Positions 22,945 to 33,887 of a stretch of 64,000 bases of DNA are shown here, one piece after another (the stretch's first letter is position 1; each line of letters opens with the position of its first letter). The position numbers and the translations under genes are program-made. The notes under the pieces are model-generated. The model was not told the DNA's origin. It ran no database searches and saw nothing but the letters and a program-made list of their open reading frames with translations. The stretch comes from Adineta steineri (Eukaryota; Rotifera; Eurotatoria; Adinetida; Adinetidae): NCBI GenBank assembly GCA_905250115.1, contig CAJNOI010000074.1:124001-188000 (forward strand), written 5' to 3'.

Positions 22945-24842
22945 GACTGTAATGCTGTCAAAAAATAAAGAATTTCTTTTATATCAAATAACTGAATATA
23001 AGAATAATACTAAATCTCTACAACTATTTATAATGATCGGCTAAGTAACATGTGGTAGATATGGATATGACGTAGATTATAAGTTAGAACCATAACCATA
23101 TACGTCATTCAAAAACGATACACGATAATGATATACGTAGTTTGTAAAAATTTGAACAGAAGGTGACAAAAATACAACAGTTTTTTAAATATTTATTTCC
23201 TTTTATGAAGCGCGACTACGTTGTAAATGTAATTAAGAGCAAGTTCAAGCTCAGTCTTGGTGCTTTTTTCTGTTATAACAGCTCAGGGCGTTGAACAATG
23301 ACGTTACACTTACGTCTGCATAGTCGCTTTATCTTTGCAAAAATAGATTACCAGTTTTACGTCATCAATAAAAGATCCTATGATACTTCTTATTAAACAC
23401 ATAACGTGGTCGTTAGTTAATATTTTATCATTACGTATCTCACTTCGCATAAACTTCCTAGTACCGAATGCAGTTGCTCACCTTTTCTTGTTGTATGATA
23501 TTACAACATGTATTCCATTAGAAGTGTTTTTAACTGTATATGAAAGAAGTTAAGTATATTTGCTTTTCTCTTATAGAAATCGATTCTTTTTCAATTTGAA
23601 TAATTAACTATTTATAATCCATAAAAATTAAATTGTATCTAAGGATCTATATGAATCCAAGAATTAATCTAAACAGATCATAATTCACAAATCTTTGAAA
23701 TCATGTTGCACAAGTATTTTCCTCTCGAAACTTTTGACTTACACGTTATTTGTAAAATAATCCGAGAATATTTTAATTTTCAACAAATATCAACTTTTTT
23801 TTCAAATACACATAATCAATACTAAGAAAGTGTATCGAAACAGAATAATGAATATCTATTTCTCAGACCAATTATCATGGTATAGTACAAATGGCAAAAT
23901 TTTTTCTAATAACATATGGCAAATAATAAATATCTTCCATAATACATTTGACGTCAATTGTTGGTTTTTAATTGTAATTTTTGCGTTTTTTTTATCTACA
24001 CGTTATAAATTCATTTATCATTTATTCATGTCAACCGAGTGTACGTGATATTGTTAAAGACTATTTAATTATCAGTAAAGTTCAATTTATGAGTAAAAAG
24101 TTATGATAATTCAAATCTATTAACATTACAATATTGAGTATAGACAGACTTATGATTCTAAAAAGCTTCTCAATGTATAAATTTTATAAAACAATATTGA
24201 TTGCACTTTATTATCAATAACTGTAGCTCTTCAAATCATTACTATTCGCTATCATAATTATGATTATTGACTGTTCAAAGAAGAGAAGTACTAGCAGACG
24301 ACGATGTGTTTAATCTCAAACGATTTTATATCAACAGTTTCAATATTTGTAGTATATGTGCGCAAGTAAAAGTCAAATCTTCTAGCACTGGATATCGCGC
24401 ATAAGCTTAAGTTTAACACAATAAAACTATGTGATATGATAAATTTTAAAATTTACCTTGTAGAAGTATTGGACGCTTGTACTTCAAGAAACTTCTTTAT
24501 TAATGGTTCAACGATAATTATGCAAAAGTATATAAACTAAGTTTTACTCCCTCTCCTTTTATTCTTACATTCCTATTAGAATTAAATCATGATCTTGACG
24601 ATTCAAAAAATAGTATCATATCGAAAGTCTTGCAAATATTAATGAATTGAATCAATTAAGTAGAAACGAGAAAAGGTGAAGAAAAAGAAAGTGCAAGACG
24701 GATATAATTATTCTTATATAAGACAAGAAAAGTATATATAACAGATGTTTTCATATGAATCTCAATATTTATTTCGTAATTAAAAACGTTATCATTCATC
24801 ATACATGGATATAATTTCAATGTACAAAAGTTTATCAGAAAC
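22945..24842. other. Intergenic, 1.9 kb
   Basis: Upstream region of the prepropeptide gene and 3' flank of the GH13 gene. Apart from the TGACGT cluster nothing is recognised. The plus-strand frame at 23830-24048 is aromatic-rich and looks like chance. Confidence 0.5.
23068..23364. promoter_or_regulatory. Cluster of four CRE half-sites (TGACGT) upstream of the prepropeptide gene
   Basis: TGACGT at 23068-23073, ACGTCA at 23102-23107, TGACGT at 23299-23304 and ACGTCA at 23359-23364, that is 124 to 420 bp upstream of the minus-strand ATG at 22944. With about 70 percent AT, roughly 0.1 such hexamers would be expected in 300 bp on both strands. CREB/ATF factors bind this half-site, and CRE control is common in neuropeptide genes. 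Function here is inferred only. Confidence 0.35.
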
Positions 24843-26747
24843 TTATTTTTGTCTAAGAAGTATTTTACCATCAAATGGTTTGAGATCAAGTTTGAGCATT
24901 GAGTTATTTACTGTAAAAATATCATTCGTTAACCAATCAATCCATTGACCATTATGTAATATATGTTTTATTTCAATGTCAGTTTTTATCTGATTAGAAA
25001 AATTTGTAATAATAAGAATATCTTCATTATCTGTATCATTCGATCTTGTATAAGCTAAAATTCGTTGATTAATATCTGTATAAATGAAATTAACTTTATT
25101 GTATTTTTCTTTATTTAATATTGTATGTCGAAATTGTATTAAACGTTTAAATATATTATATAAATTTTTATTTTGTTCGTTTTTTAATAGAGACCATTCC
25201 ATAGAAATGATTTTTCGATGTGGATCATTAGTACCTAATTGAGACGCTTGACCAAATTCATCACCTTGCCATATAAGTGGAATACTAACGGAAGTCATAA
25301 GAATAATTGTACCAAGACGTATTCGTTGAAAAGCATCATTATCAAAAGTTTTACCTAAATGACCAATTAAATACATTAATCGTTCATTATCATGACAAGC
25401 TAAATAATTAACAAGATTTTTTGCACTTATAATATATTTAAGAGAATCTAATTCAAATTTCTTTTGATTAATTAAAACGTCAGAAACAATTCCATGAAAT
25501 GTAGATGACCAACATGCATCAACAGGACCCTTATTTGCTTTAGTAATATCGACTTTTTCAGGGACATGTTCAGCTTGCGTAAAAAAAGGTTGATTTCGAC
25601 GGCTAGATCGTCCTACATGATCTAATTCATATAAAATATTATAATTATCCATTTGTTTAGCTATAAAAACAAAACAAATATGACAATATCATCTTCTAAT
25701 TAAAAATTAAATTTATCTACCAGCATCAAAACGAATACCATCTAAATGAAATTCTTCAATCCAATATCGAACTATATCTTGAGCATATTTTACAGCTGGT
25801 TTTGATTTTAATTTCTCATCATAATAATCATAATTAAATTCCGGTCCCCAATAATAAGGATCATCTGGATGATGTTTTTCGCTATAATACTGAATAATTT
25901 TCTTAATGAGCAAATAGAATAAATAAATCATTTTACCCAATAGTATTTATCGATAAGGACTAGTGGACATACTAAACTTGAATGATTAAAAACTCCATCA
26001 AGAAATACACGAATACCACGTCTATGACATTCGTCAACAAGGTTTTTTAAATCATGTTTTGTCCCATAAGTTGCTTTCAAAGCAAAATGATGTGTTGGAC
26101 TATAACCCCAATTATGTTCGTTACCCATATAATCTATAGAAATAAAAATAAAATCTCTTTTTATTCTTATATTTTTTACCTTGTACAGGCATAAGTTCAA
26201 TTGCATTAATACCAAGATCAGATAAATAATCTAATTTTGATAAAATACCTGAAAATTGTCCATTTTCAGTAAAATCAGCAACATAAATTTCATAGATAAT
26301 TAATTGATCATTCTCAGGTAATTTTATATGATCATATTTCCATTCGTATGTATCGGTATATTTTTTTCCATTACGTATTGTTATTAAACCATGTTGATGT
26401 TTAGCATCATATTTTTCAACATATGGATCAATAACTGATGTCCAATATTTTTGTTTAGCATTTTTTCGTACGAAATATTTATATTCATGTTCACCATCAG
26501 GGATTTTTAAGGTTGTTGGTATATGAAATATACCTGTATTAAGATCTTTTTCCATTTGAATTGATTTCCAATGTGAAAATGAACTAACAAAATTAACTTC
26601 AGCTACAGTTGGAGCAAATAAAGAAAAAATTCTTGTTTGTTCATTTGATTTTGATAATTGACTTGAATATCGAGTGGTTGTATGATTAAATAAGAACGGT
26701 AAAAGCGATTTATATGAGAATTTAGTTTTGGCTATCAACTGAATCAT
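24843..26747 (-). CDS. CBM48-GH13 alpha-glucan enzyme (branching-enzyme/amylase family)
   Basis: Four exons (26747-26180, 26133-25937, 25889-25721, 25660-24843) join in frame to 583 aa. Residues 40-135 form a CBM48/isoamylase-N-like beta sandwich, followed by the GH13 barrel. Conserved regions are all present: [10 protein letters not shown] (region I), DGIRFDAAK with nucleophile Asp310 (II), FTQAEH with acid/base Glu342 (III), and ACHDNER with Asp402 (IV). WQGDEFG and a C-terminal beta domain complete it. Such enzymes hydrolyse or transfer alpha-1,4-glucan chains; the exact activity (branching, debranching or trehalose-forming) cannot be read from motifs. The layout resembles bacterial proteins, so transfer is plausible. 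The basic, hydroxylated N-terminus (1-30) could target mitochondria. Confidence 0.85.
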
Positions 26748-26903
26748 TTTCGTATCTGAAACTAAAAGAATTATGTGAACATAAATTATACTTTGAGATG
26801 CAAATCATTTACCTATAATTTATAAAAAAAACTACACTATTTATCATAAAATAGATGAAAAAAGAATTAGATGTTAGAATAAGCAATAAAAGTGATGTTT
26901 ATG

Positions 26904-27867
26904 TTAAGCTGGCATACGAATTGCACCATCTAAACGAATAACTTCACCATTAAGATATGGATTTTCAACAATAGTTTGTGCTAAACGAGCAAAATCATCC
27001 GATCGTCCAAGTCTTGATGGAAATGGAACCATATTACCGAGTAATTTTCGAACTTTTTCTGGTAAAGCAGCAAGTACTGGCGTATGAAAAACACCAGGAG
27101 ATATAGTACAAACTCGTACACCCATACTTGATAGATCTCTTGCTAATGGTAATGTCATTGATGCAATAGCACCTTTTGATCCAGCATATGCTACTTGTCC
27201 AACTTGACCTTCACTAGCAGCAATAGATCCTATATTTACAATAACACCACGTTGTCCTTGAGAATTAAGTTGATTATCCGACATTACATGACAAGCCCAA
27301 CGTATAACATTAAATGTACCACATACATTCACATTAAGTACGCGATTAAATTCATCAAGACTATGCATTAAATGCTGAATATAAGATATAAAAATATTAT
27401 TAATTTATACTTTTATATCATTACTTTATTTATATTATATGTTCGAAGAGCTATACCAATACCAGCACAATTCAATAGAACATCAAGTTGACCATATTGT
27501 TCTTTAATTTTATTGAACATTTCTTGTACTTGCTTTTCATTAGTTACATCAGCAGGAAAAAAATCAGGCTTCGATTTTTCCGAATTAAATTTATAGTTTT
27601 GTTTATTTGATTGAAACTGAAATAAATACTAAAGATAAAAAAAATTATTTTTAATAAAAATTTTACAATTAATTTTTCTTCTGGTTCATTAATTTCTGAA
27701 TTGGAAGATGATACAAATACTGAAGACCATTTTTCGACAATTTCATTACCTTTTGATGATGGTAAATCACATATAATGACACGAGCACCTTGCTGAGCAA
27801 AACGTTTAGCACAAGCAAGACCTAAACCAGCTGCACCACCTGTTATTAATGTAACTAAACCATTCAT
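26904..27867 (-). CDS. HSD17B10: Short-chain dehydrogenase, 3-hydroxyacyl-CoA dehydrogenase type 2 (HSD17B10-like)
   Basis: Exons 27867-27667, 27616-27425 and 27374-26904 join in frame to 287 aa. The NAD-binding motif TGGAAGLG starts near residue 9, LLNCAGIG is the NAG motif, the catalytic Ser is in [10 protein letters not shown], and Tyr/Lys are in VAYAGSKGA. The ending [13 protein letters not shown]...[17 protein letters not shown] is specific to HSD10, the mitochondrial enzyme that oxidises 2-methyl-3-hydroxybutyryl-CoA and also serves in mitochondrial RNase P. It is about 25 residues longer than the human protein because of a Ser/Glu/Asn-rich insert around residues 50-80, across the first intron. 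Introns are 50 nt. Confidence 0.93.
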
Positions 27868-27970
27868 TATTCAAACGTATTACTTAACTAGTCATTTATA
27901 TCTAAAATATTAATGTTTCCATAGATATTTCTTTTTCTCAACATTTAATTTTTTTTTATTTTGTTCAGTA
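27868..27970. promoter_or_regulatory. Short divergent intergenic space (candidate bidirectional promoter)
   Basis: Only 103 bp separate the ATG of the HSD10-like gene (-) from that of the 137-aa hypothetical gene (+). The plus-strand end contains TTTTGTTCAG just before the ATG, which would also serve as a splice or trans-splice acceptor. Confidence 0.4.
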
Positions 27971-28384
27971 ATGAATCAATGTCATCATTTAGGAATAAAA
28001 AATTTTAAAAGTATTCGTCATCCTGAACAAATTAAACTTGTATTTGATTTATGTACTGATGATAGATTCGCTCCAAAATATGTATCATCTAAAGGTAATG
28101 ATTATAATAATAAAATACAAATAGATAAATTTAATAAACGTAAAATTGATTATTTTCCTATTAAAAAATCAAATAATAATTGGTATCAACTACATCAGTA
28201 TTTGAAAATAATAATTAATTTCATTATAAATATTTTTCATTTGATATGTCTCATCGTGAAATATCTAATTTATTTCATATGGCATCTATATAAAATATTT
28301 TCTATGCTAATCAACACGATAAGATATCAACCAAACGCGTTTATATGTCATCCAATTCGTCGTTGTACTCATCATCACTCATAA
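27971..28384 (+). CDS. Hypothetical protein with membrane segment, 137 aa
   Basis: An intronless frame. Residues 1-75 are polar and basic with a folded-looking start (CHHLGIKNFKSIRHPEQIKL, then VFDLCTD). Residues 78-115 form one or two hydrophobic segments (IIINFIINIFHLICLIVKYL). The last part is basic and His-rich. Codon use in the first half matches local genes. I do not recognise the family. A membrane protein or a short-lived orphan gene are both possible. Confidence 0.45.
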   Translation: MNQCHHLGIKNFKSIRHPEQIKLVFDLCTDDRFAPKYVSSKGNDYNNKIQIDKFNKRKIDYFPIKKSNNNWYQLHQYLKIIINFIINIFHLICLIVKYLIYFIWHLYKIFSMLINTIRYQPNAFICHPIRRCTHHHS

Positions 28385-28852
28385 AACAAAACTATATACG
28401 AAACAATACAATCATCGTGATTGCTATTATTCAATTTAGAGAATCTATCAAACTAATCGGATTAAATAAGATCATAGAGATATTAGTAGAAAAATGTATT
28501 CATTTTATTGTCGATTTCTAATACATCAGAAGAATTTATTTGTTTTAAAATCGTATGAGTAAAAAAGCAAACAGATGTCGCTACTAATCAAAGCAACATT
28601 CGTGATTTCTATCATATTTAGCATTAGTTTTATAATTCACTTAACTTAATTGATATTCTATGTGCAGTACTTTATCATAACTAAACATTTATGTTCACCA
28701 GTATATTTATTTACAAAAAATATGTTGCATAATAATAAAAAGAAAACATTATCAAGATTATCTGGTATTTCCGCTGGATTAAGACATTTCGAATAAAACA
28801 AAAGAACCATTTTTTTTTGTCCGAATATATAATTCACTTGATGAACAAAATA
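28385..28852. other. Intergenic between convergent genes
   Basis: 3' flanks of the 137-aa hypothetical gene (+) and the rhomboid gene (-). AT-rich, nothing else recognised. Confidence 0.5.
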
Positions 28853-29640
28853 TTAACAGATCAGATTATATAAATTATTGCAGACGTATCGTAGTGGACC
28901 ATATATATACAAAAGACCAATTAAAATTCCTGCTAAATGACCTAAATTTCAAAAAAAAAGAGACATGTTTGATGTAAAATAGTTGAGAGACAAAAAAAAT
29001 CATGAAATTTACCGAGAAAGGACACATTAGGTGTAATTAATTGAATAACAATAAGTTCAACCCATACAGCATATTTCGTTGATATTGGAATAAAACCAGC
29101 TAAAAATGAATTTGAACCATAAGTAGGCGTGTAATGTGTTGTTATAACTTTTAATGCAAAAATAACTCCACTAAAACCAACGGCACATGTAAATAAATAT
29201 TCTGGATTATCAAATATACTGGATGCTAATTGACCAAGTATAACAAGCATTAAACTTGATGATACAGTTAATATTGATAATAAAATTGCAAAATATGGAC
29301 TTCCAAATAGAGTTTCAAGTTGTTGGCCTTTGTATAAAAATGATGCCATATTATAGTACAAATGCATATCATCACCATGAAATAATGGTGCTAATAAAAT
29401 ACGCATATAATCTCCTTGATCAAGTACAGCATGTGTGCTAACACAGACATTTTGTAAATTACTTGATAAACCAAATAATGGAAATATGTCAAAATAGATT
29501 AATACATTAATAATAATAACACCGAGTGTTATTGGTGGTAGATGTGATGAACGACTTAATTCAGCGAGTAGAAGTATAATACCATAATATGATCGATTCG
29601 GTTGTTGATAATGAGTATGTCGAGAACGACTACCAAACAT
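28853..29640 (-). CDS. RHBDD1: Rhomboid intramembrane protease, RHBDD1/RHBDL4-like
   Basis: Exons 29640-29013 and 28941-28853 join in frame to 238 aa with about six membrane helices. Catalytic Ser157 lies in GFSGVIFALKV and the His211 partner in GHLAGILIGLLYIYGPLR, across the intron. LLAPLFHGDDMHLYYNMASFLYKG is the conserved loop of this ER-resident subfamily, which cleaves unstable membrane proteins for ERAD. The C-terminus stops soon after helix 6. The ubiquitin-interacting and p97-binding tail of vertebrate RHBDL4 is absent, so either the rotifer form is short or a further exon was missed, though the in-frame TAA at 28855-28853 supports the short form. Confidence 0.9.
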
Positions 29641-29762
29641 CTTAAAATAATAAATTACAATATATTATTTGACAAAAAAAATTGTTTCTTTGTTTCTTTG
29701 TTTTTCGGAATGCAAAAATGATAAAAGAAAAGATTACAATAAAAGTTTCATATATATATATA

Positions 29763-30770
29763 TCAAGAAGAAGGAGTAGATGATTGATTGCGAAAAGATA
29801 GTGATGGTAATTGATCATCAGATGGTAAACATAAATTAATTACACGCATTCGTTCGGCTAAAGTAGTTAATGATTGATCAAGTCGTTTTAATGATGTAGC
29901 CACATCACGCAGTTTTTTTGAATGTTCACAATAATTAGTAAAACGTTTTTGTTTATCAATCATACGTTGTTGAACAGCATTTGAACGTGTATCAACTTCT
30001 TTCATTCGACTTATCAATTGTATTTGTTCAGTTTGAATAACTTCAGCACAAGAACGAAAATGAGTTTGTAAACGCATAGATAGTTGTAAAAGCTAAAATA
30101 AAAACATTGTAATTGTATTTTTTTTAACGAGAAATCTTGTTGTTCTGCGGGTTTTGACTCAAAACTTTCAAAGAACCCCTTGAAAAAAATGTCCCTCATG
30201 CTTAACTAAGAGAATTTCGAATGAAGTGTTTCTAAAACATAGACGACGCTGTAATTTAATTAAAATTCATAGTGTTCTAAGTAAGTCGAATAAAGGATTT
30301 ACTCTTATATATACAAGGAGTGAAAGAAAAGAACGAAGGTGAGGGTGTAGGTGTGAGCGTGGGTGGCTCAAGGGTGTGGGTGTTGACAGGAGAAGGATAC
30401 AACACCCACATCCACACCCTCAAGTTTTCTAATATTAAATTCCTACCGATCGATTTTCAAGATGTGGAATTTGTACTGGATCATTCTGTTGATTAATTGA
30501 AGATCGAAGAATTGGTAAAAATTTTGGAATAGCTGCTAATTTATTTAAATCAGTATCGTCTGATATAGATGTATTCGATGCTGTTGTACCAGAACCACTT
30601 CCAGCAATCGGACCAGAATTAACTACCGTAATATTCGGATGATAGACTGGTGCTATACAATATGATAGATTTCATTACAATAAAAAAAGAAAGAAAGACA
30701 ATAGTTTCTTTTTACTTTTAGGAGATACTGATGTACTGGTAGCATTTCCTGCAGATTGTTCATTTCCCAT
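29763..30770 (-). CDS. BORCS5: BLOC-1-related complex subunit 5 (BORCS5 / LOH12CR1)
   Basis: Exons 30770-30716, 30652-30447 and 30092-29763 join in frame to 196 aa, the same length as the human protein. MGNEQS at the start fits N-myristoylation of Gly2, used by BORCS5 to sit on lysosomes. LNKLAAIPKFLPIL, LLQLSMRLQTHFRSCAEVIQ and a long coiled coil (about 100-175) match the family. BORCS5 is a subunit of BORC, which recruits ARL8 and kinesin to move lysosomes outward. The second intron, 354 nt, is unusually long for this neighbourhood because it holds a foldback repeat. Confidence 0.93.
30341..30422. repeat. G-rich foldback repeat, copy B (BORCS5 intron)
   Basis: GAGGGTGTAGGTGTGAGCGT and a second AGGGTGTGGGTGTTG on the left pair with ACACCCACATCCACACCCTC on the right. 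It belongs to the same family as 20032-20084 and accounts for part of the expanded BORCS5 intron. Confidence 0.8.
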
Positions 30771-31030
30771 AATTAAAAATTAAAAAAAAAACAAACAATC
30801 TAAAATAAGTAGAATCGATCGAAATATCGACTATTTTATGTGTTTTTTTTCTTTCATTATGCGTTTAAAATCTTAAAATATTCGATTATAATTCTTCTTG
30901 TTTCTGTTTATTTCACCTTATTAAATGTTAATCGAAACAAAAACAGATGAGAATGCACACAACGTTTGCTAGGATAAAAGCAAAAAAAATGAAAAACGAA
31001 GCGGCAATGTAAACAAATCAATAATCTGTT

Positions 31031-31734
31031 TTAACGTTGAGTGCCTTTTTTTGGGCCAGCTTTTGGTACATTCTTTTGAATTTTTTCTGGTTTTTTTGCT
31101 GGTTTAGCAGACTAAATATTGAATGATTAAATATAAAATTTTATTTTTTTCTTTACAATAAAAATTACTTTAAGACCAGATGGTTGTGCAACTTTTTTCT
31201 GTTGAGCTTTAACCTTTTTAGCTTGTTTGGCAGCACTAAAAATTATACATATATTTTTCTTATAAAATAAATAGTTATAATTGTCTTCTACTTGATAGCA
31301 TCTTGTCGTTGAGCTTTACGAAATTCTGGTTGTTGATTACGTTTAGCAAGAATTTCATTCCATGTTACACCAGTAATAGCACGTTGAAATTTAATATTAC
31401 GACGTGTACGTTTTTTAACTTCTTGTTCAGCTGCACCTTTTCGATGTTTTCGTCGATAATAAACAGTCCATGTAACACGACGAGGATTTCGTCGCATATC
31501 AGCTGCTCGTTGACATTTGGAACTCAAGTAAATGTGTATCTAAATAAAATGTAACTTTTAATTATATGAACAAGTCAATTAATAATAATAACATACTTTG
31601 CCATCAGTTTTGACGGCACGTTTACCATGACCAGGATATATTTTATATCCACTATAATTGCAGATTTCGAGTCTAAATGAATAAAAATTAAATAGATAAA
31701 AGAAATATTGAATTTTTCTAATTATATACTTCAT
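31031..31734 (-). CDS. RPL24: 60S ribosomal protein L24 (eL24)
   Basis: Five exons (31734-31730, 31672-31597, 31539-31292, 31235-31169, 31111-31031) join in frame to 158 aa. The first coding exon is only 5 nt (ATG AA). The N-terminal zinc-ribbon-like part reads [20 protein letters not shown] with VKTDGK, then [20 protein letters not shown] and [16 protein letters not shown], all diagnostic of eL24, and a Lys/Ala-rich tail. It is a component of the large ribosomal subunit near the inter-subunit bridge. All intron phases match. Confidence 0.95.
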
Positions 31735-32059
31735 GACGGCCCGATTGAATCGATGGAGACGTAATCTAAAATATATTATACAAATAGTATTAAGAACTTG
31801 ACCAAGTTGTTTATGAATGATTAAAACTGATTTTGGATACCATCTATGGTATAATATGGATGACCTATCTGATAATTTGTAGTCATAAATTAAATAATAT
31901 ACATTTTAGATTAGTTTACTTAAATATTAAAAATAAATTTTATAATTCAATAAGTTCATAAGCTTGATTTAAGTTATTTTTATTTAATTGTAAAAATAAA
32001 ATAATTTAGTTTATATCTAACGCCATCTATGAATTAACTTGATTCTGTTCATTATTGTA
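31735..32059. other. Intergenic between RPL24 and the 180-aa gene
   Basis: 325 bp holding the RPL24 promoter/5' UTR and the 3' flank of the upstream minus-strand gene. A perfect palindrome-like TACCATCTATGGTA lies near 31838-31851. Nothing else seen. Confidence 0.45.
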
Positions 32060-32657
32060 TTATTTCTTCTGTTTGATATTATTTCGTTGTCCAATAATTA
32101 CAGCACGCTGTTATTCAATAGAGATCGAACATATAAAATATGTAGATAAGAATAAAACATACGGAATATGAATCGCCAACTTGTTTATATTTTCTTGTAT
32201 CATAAAATGGTACTGTAAATCCTGAGTGGATATTTAATGCTCGTCGCCCTATTTGTGTCCAACCAGTCTGACATGATAATTGTGATTTATCATTTACACT
32301 ATCGTATGTCATTGGACCAATATGACGAATAATTGCTTTAGAATGCTGAACATTTTTGATAGTCCATACTGGTGAACGAGTTTTAATAGAATCATATTTA
32401 GGTAAATAAAATGGTATAAAAGTATTTCGATTAGATAATGGTACAAGCATATTACCCATTGCATCGCGTGGATAGATAAATCGTGCTGGATCAATCTTAA
32501 CTGTTCGTTTATATTTGAGAGGTATAATACTATCATTGAAAGATGTTAGAAGATTTGGAAATAGTTGTTTTTCAAAACCGTAAATAGGACGAACTTTCCA
32601 AGAACTGATTTGATTCAAGATGATTGCAGTTGATTTCTTCTGTTGTTTGTTAAACAT
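32060..32657 (-). CDS. Hypothetical basic protein, possible ciliary partner, 180 aa
   Basis: Exons 32657-32163 and 32107-32060 join in frame to 180 aa. The protein is basic, rich in Tyr/Pro/Arg, and looks extended rather than globular, with short conserved-looking blocks such as IRHIGPMTYDSVNDK, GWTQIGRRALNIHSG and VPFYDTRKYKQVGDSYS. Microtubule inner proteins of cilia often look like this. It is divergently paired over 91 bp with an STPGR-repeat gene, which supports a ciliary role by association only. Family not recognised. Confidence 0.6.
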
Positions 32658-32748
32658 GAAAATTAAAAATTAAGAAAAAACATTTTTTAGCTTAGCAACA
32701 TAATTTGATTCTTGTTTTTGATGAAATAAAAATAGTTGTATTGAATAT
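32658..32748. promoter_or_regulatory. 91-bp divergent intergenic space (candidate bidirectional promoter)
   Basis: Separates ATGs of the 180-aa hypothetical gene (-) and the STPGR gene (+). It is AT-rich with no recognisable TATA element. Such close head-to-head spacing implies shared regulation. Confidence 0.45.
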
Positions 32749-33645
32749 ATGTTAAAGAGAGAAGTACAATCGATACAACAAAATGGCACATTTAATAAGA
32801 AAAAAATTGTGAAAGCACCACCATTTTATAATGTACATAATGATACTTTTTATCATGGTCCAGCATGGGTTATTAAACCACGGTTATTTCAACCAAAAGA
32901 GAATCATATTAAAAAACCAGGTCCAGGTTATTATAATATTCCCGATCGATCTCTCTATGAACGACCAGGTTTATAAGATTATATATTTTATCAAATAGAC
33001 TGAACATATACAATCTATTTAGGTAAAACTATCGGTAGTCGTTACGAAACAAATCCACCAATCTCAACTTATCTATTAGCACACTATTATCCTAATGATC
33101 AGTACATATCCAACACACGGATGCCTACAATTTCTATTACACCACGTCGAATTAAACATGAATATCAATCAAATTATTCTAGACGTTTTTATACTTCATC
33201 AAATCTAATTTCTCACCGTCAAACTCCTCTTCTTCGACCTTTGTACGGTCCAGCAGTATCACGAAAACCTTTAGATCAGAATTTTTCATCAATTTCACCA
33301 GGACCAGCTGCTTATCCTATGTATGAATATGATGAAGATGTTCTACCTCGACCACAACCTGGTTTCACACAAAAACATCGTTTTGTATCGAATAGAGATA
33401 GATCAACAGTACACACAAGTCCACCTTTTTATTATTCAGATAAGACAAATCGTTATCAATTACCATCATTTACTATCGGAAAACGTCTATTATCATCGAA
33501 AAAAGTCCAACAATGTGCAATACCTTATTACACACCATTTAATGATAAAGCCTTGTGTTCACGTATAACACAACCTGGTATAACATTAAAAGGACGTTGG
33601 AGTTCAGCAGTCTATATGGGTATACATCATAAACCAAAAGTCTAA
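32749..33645 (+). CDS. Sperm-tail PG-rich repeat protein (ODF3/SHIPPO-like)
   Basis: Exons 32749-32968 and 33023-33645 join in frame to 280 aa. STPGR motifs recur: KKPGPGYYNIP, SISPGPAAYPMYE, RPQPGFTQKHRF, PSFTIGKRL and TQPGITLKGRWS. The protein is basic and rich in Pro/Tyr. Proteins of this class (ODF3, CIMAP) decorate ciliary and sperm-tail microtubules. Rotifers are densely ciliated and bdelloids lack males, so a general ciliary role is more likely than a sperm role. The intron is 54 nt. Which ODF3 paralogue it matches cannot be said from sequence alone. Confidence 0.82.
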
Positions 33646-33746
33646 GATAATCTAATCGAATTAAATCTAAAATTCGACGAGATGACTCTATTTTCTTGTT
33701 CGATATAAACTATAGGGAATATTTTTTTTTGCATTATTGGCAACCA

Positions 33747-33887
33747 ATGAATTTTTTGTCTGTTCTTCCCGTAGCAGAAAAAAGATCTGCAGAAGAAAAA
33801 CAAACAATGTTTTCTGATTCATCATACATCCAATGGAAAGAAAATAAAACAGCATTGATCGAAGCAAAAATTTTACAATGCTTTTAA
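33747..33887 (+). CDS. Short ORF (46 aa) overlapping the ACOT8 start
   Basis: ATG 33747 to TAA 33885-33887 encodes a polar 46-residue peptide (middle part KRSAEEKQTMFSDSSYIQW). Its last 10 nt overlap the first codons of the thioesterase in another frame. Codon use is like that of real genes. It could be a regulatory upstream ORF, a small second protein on the same mRNA, or chance. No family recognised. Confidence 0.35.
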   Translation: MNFLSVLPVAEKRSAEEKQTMFSDSSYIQWKENKTALIEAKILQCF

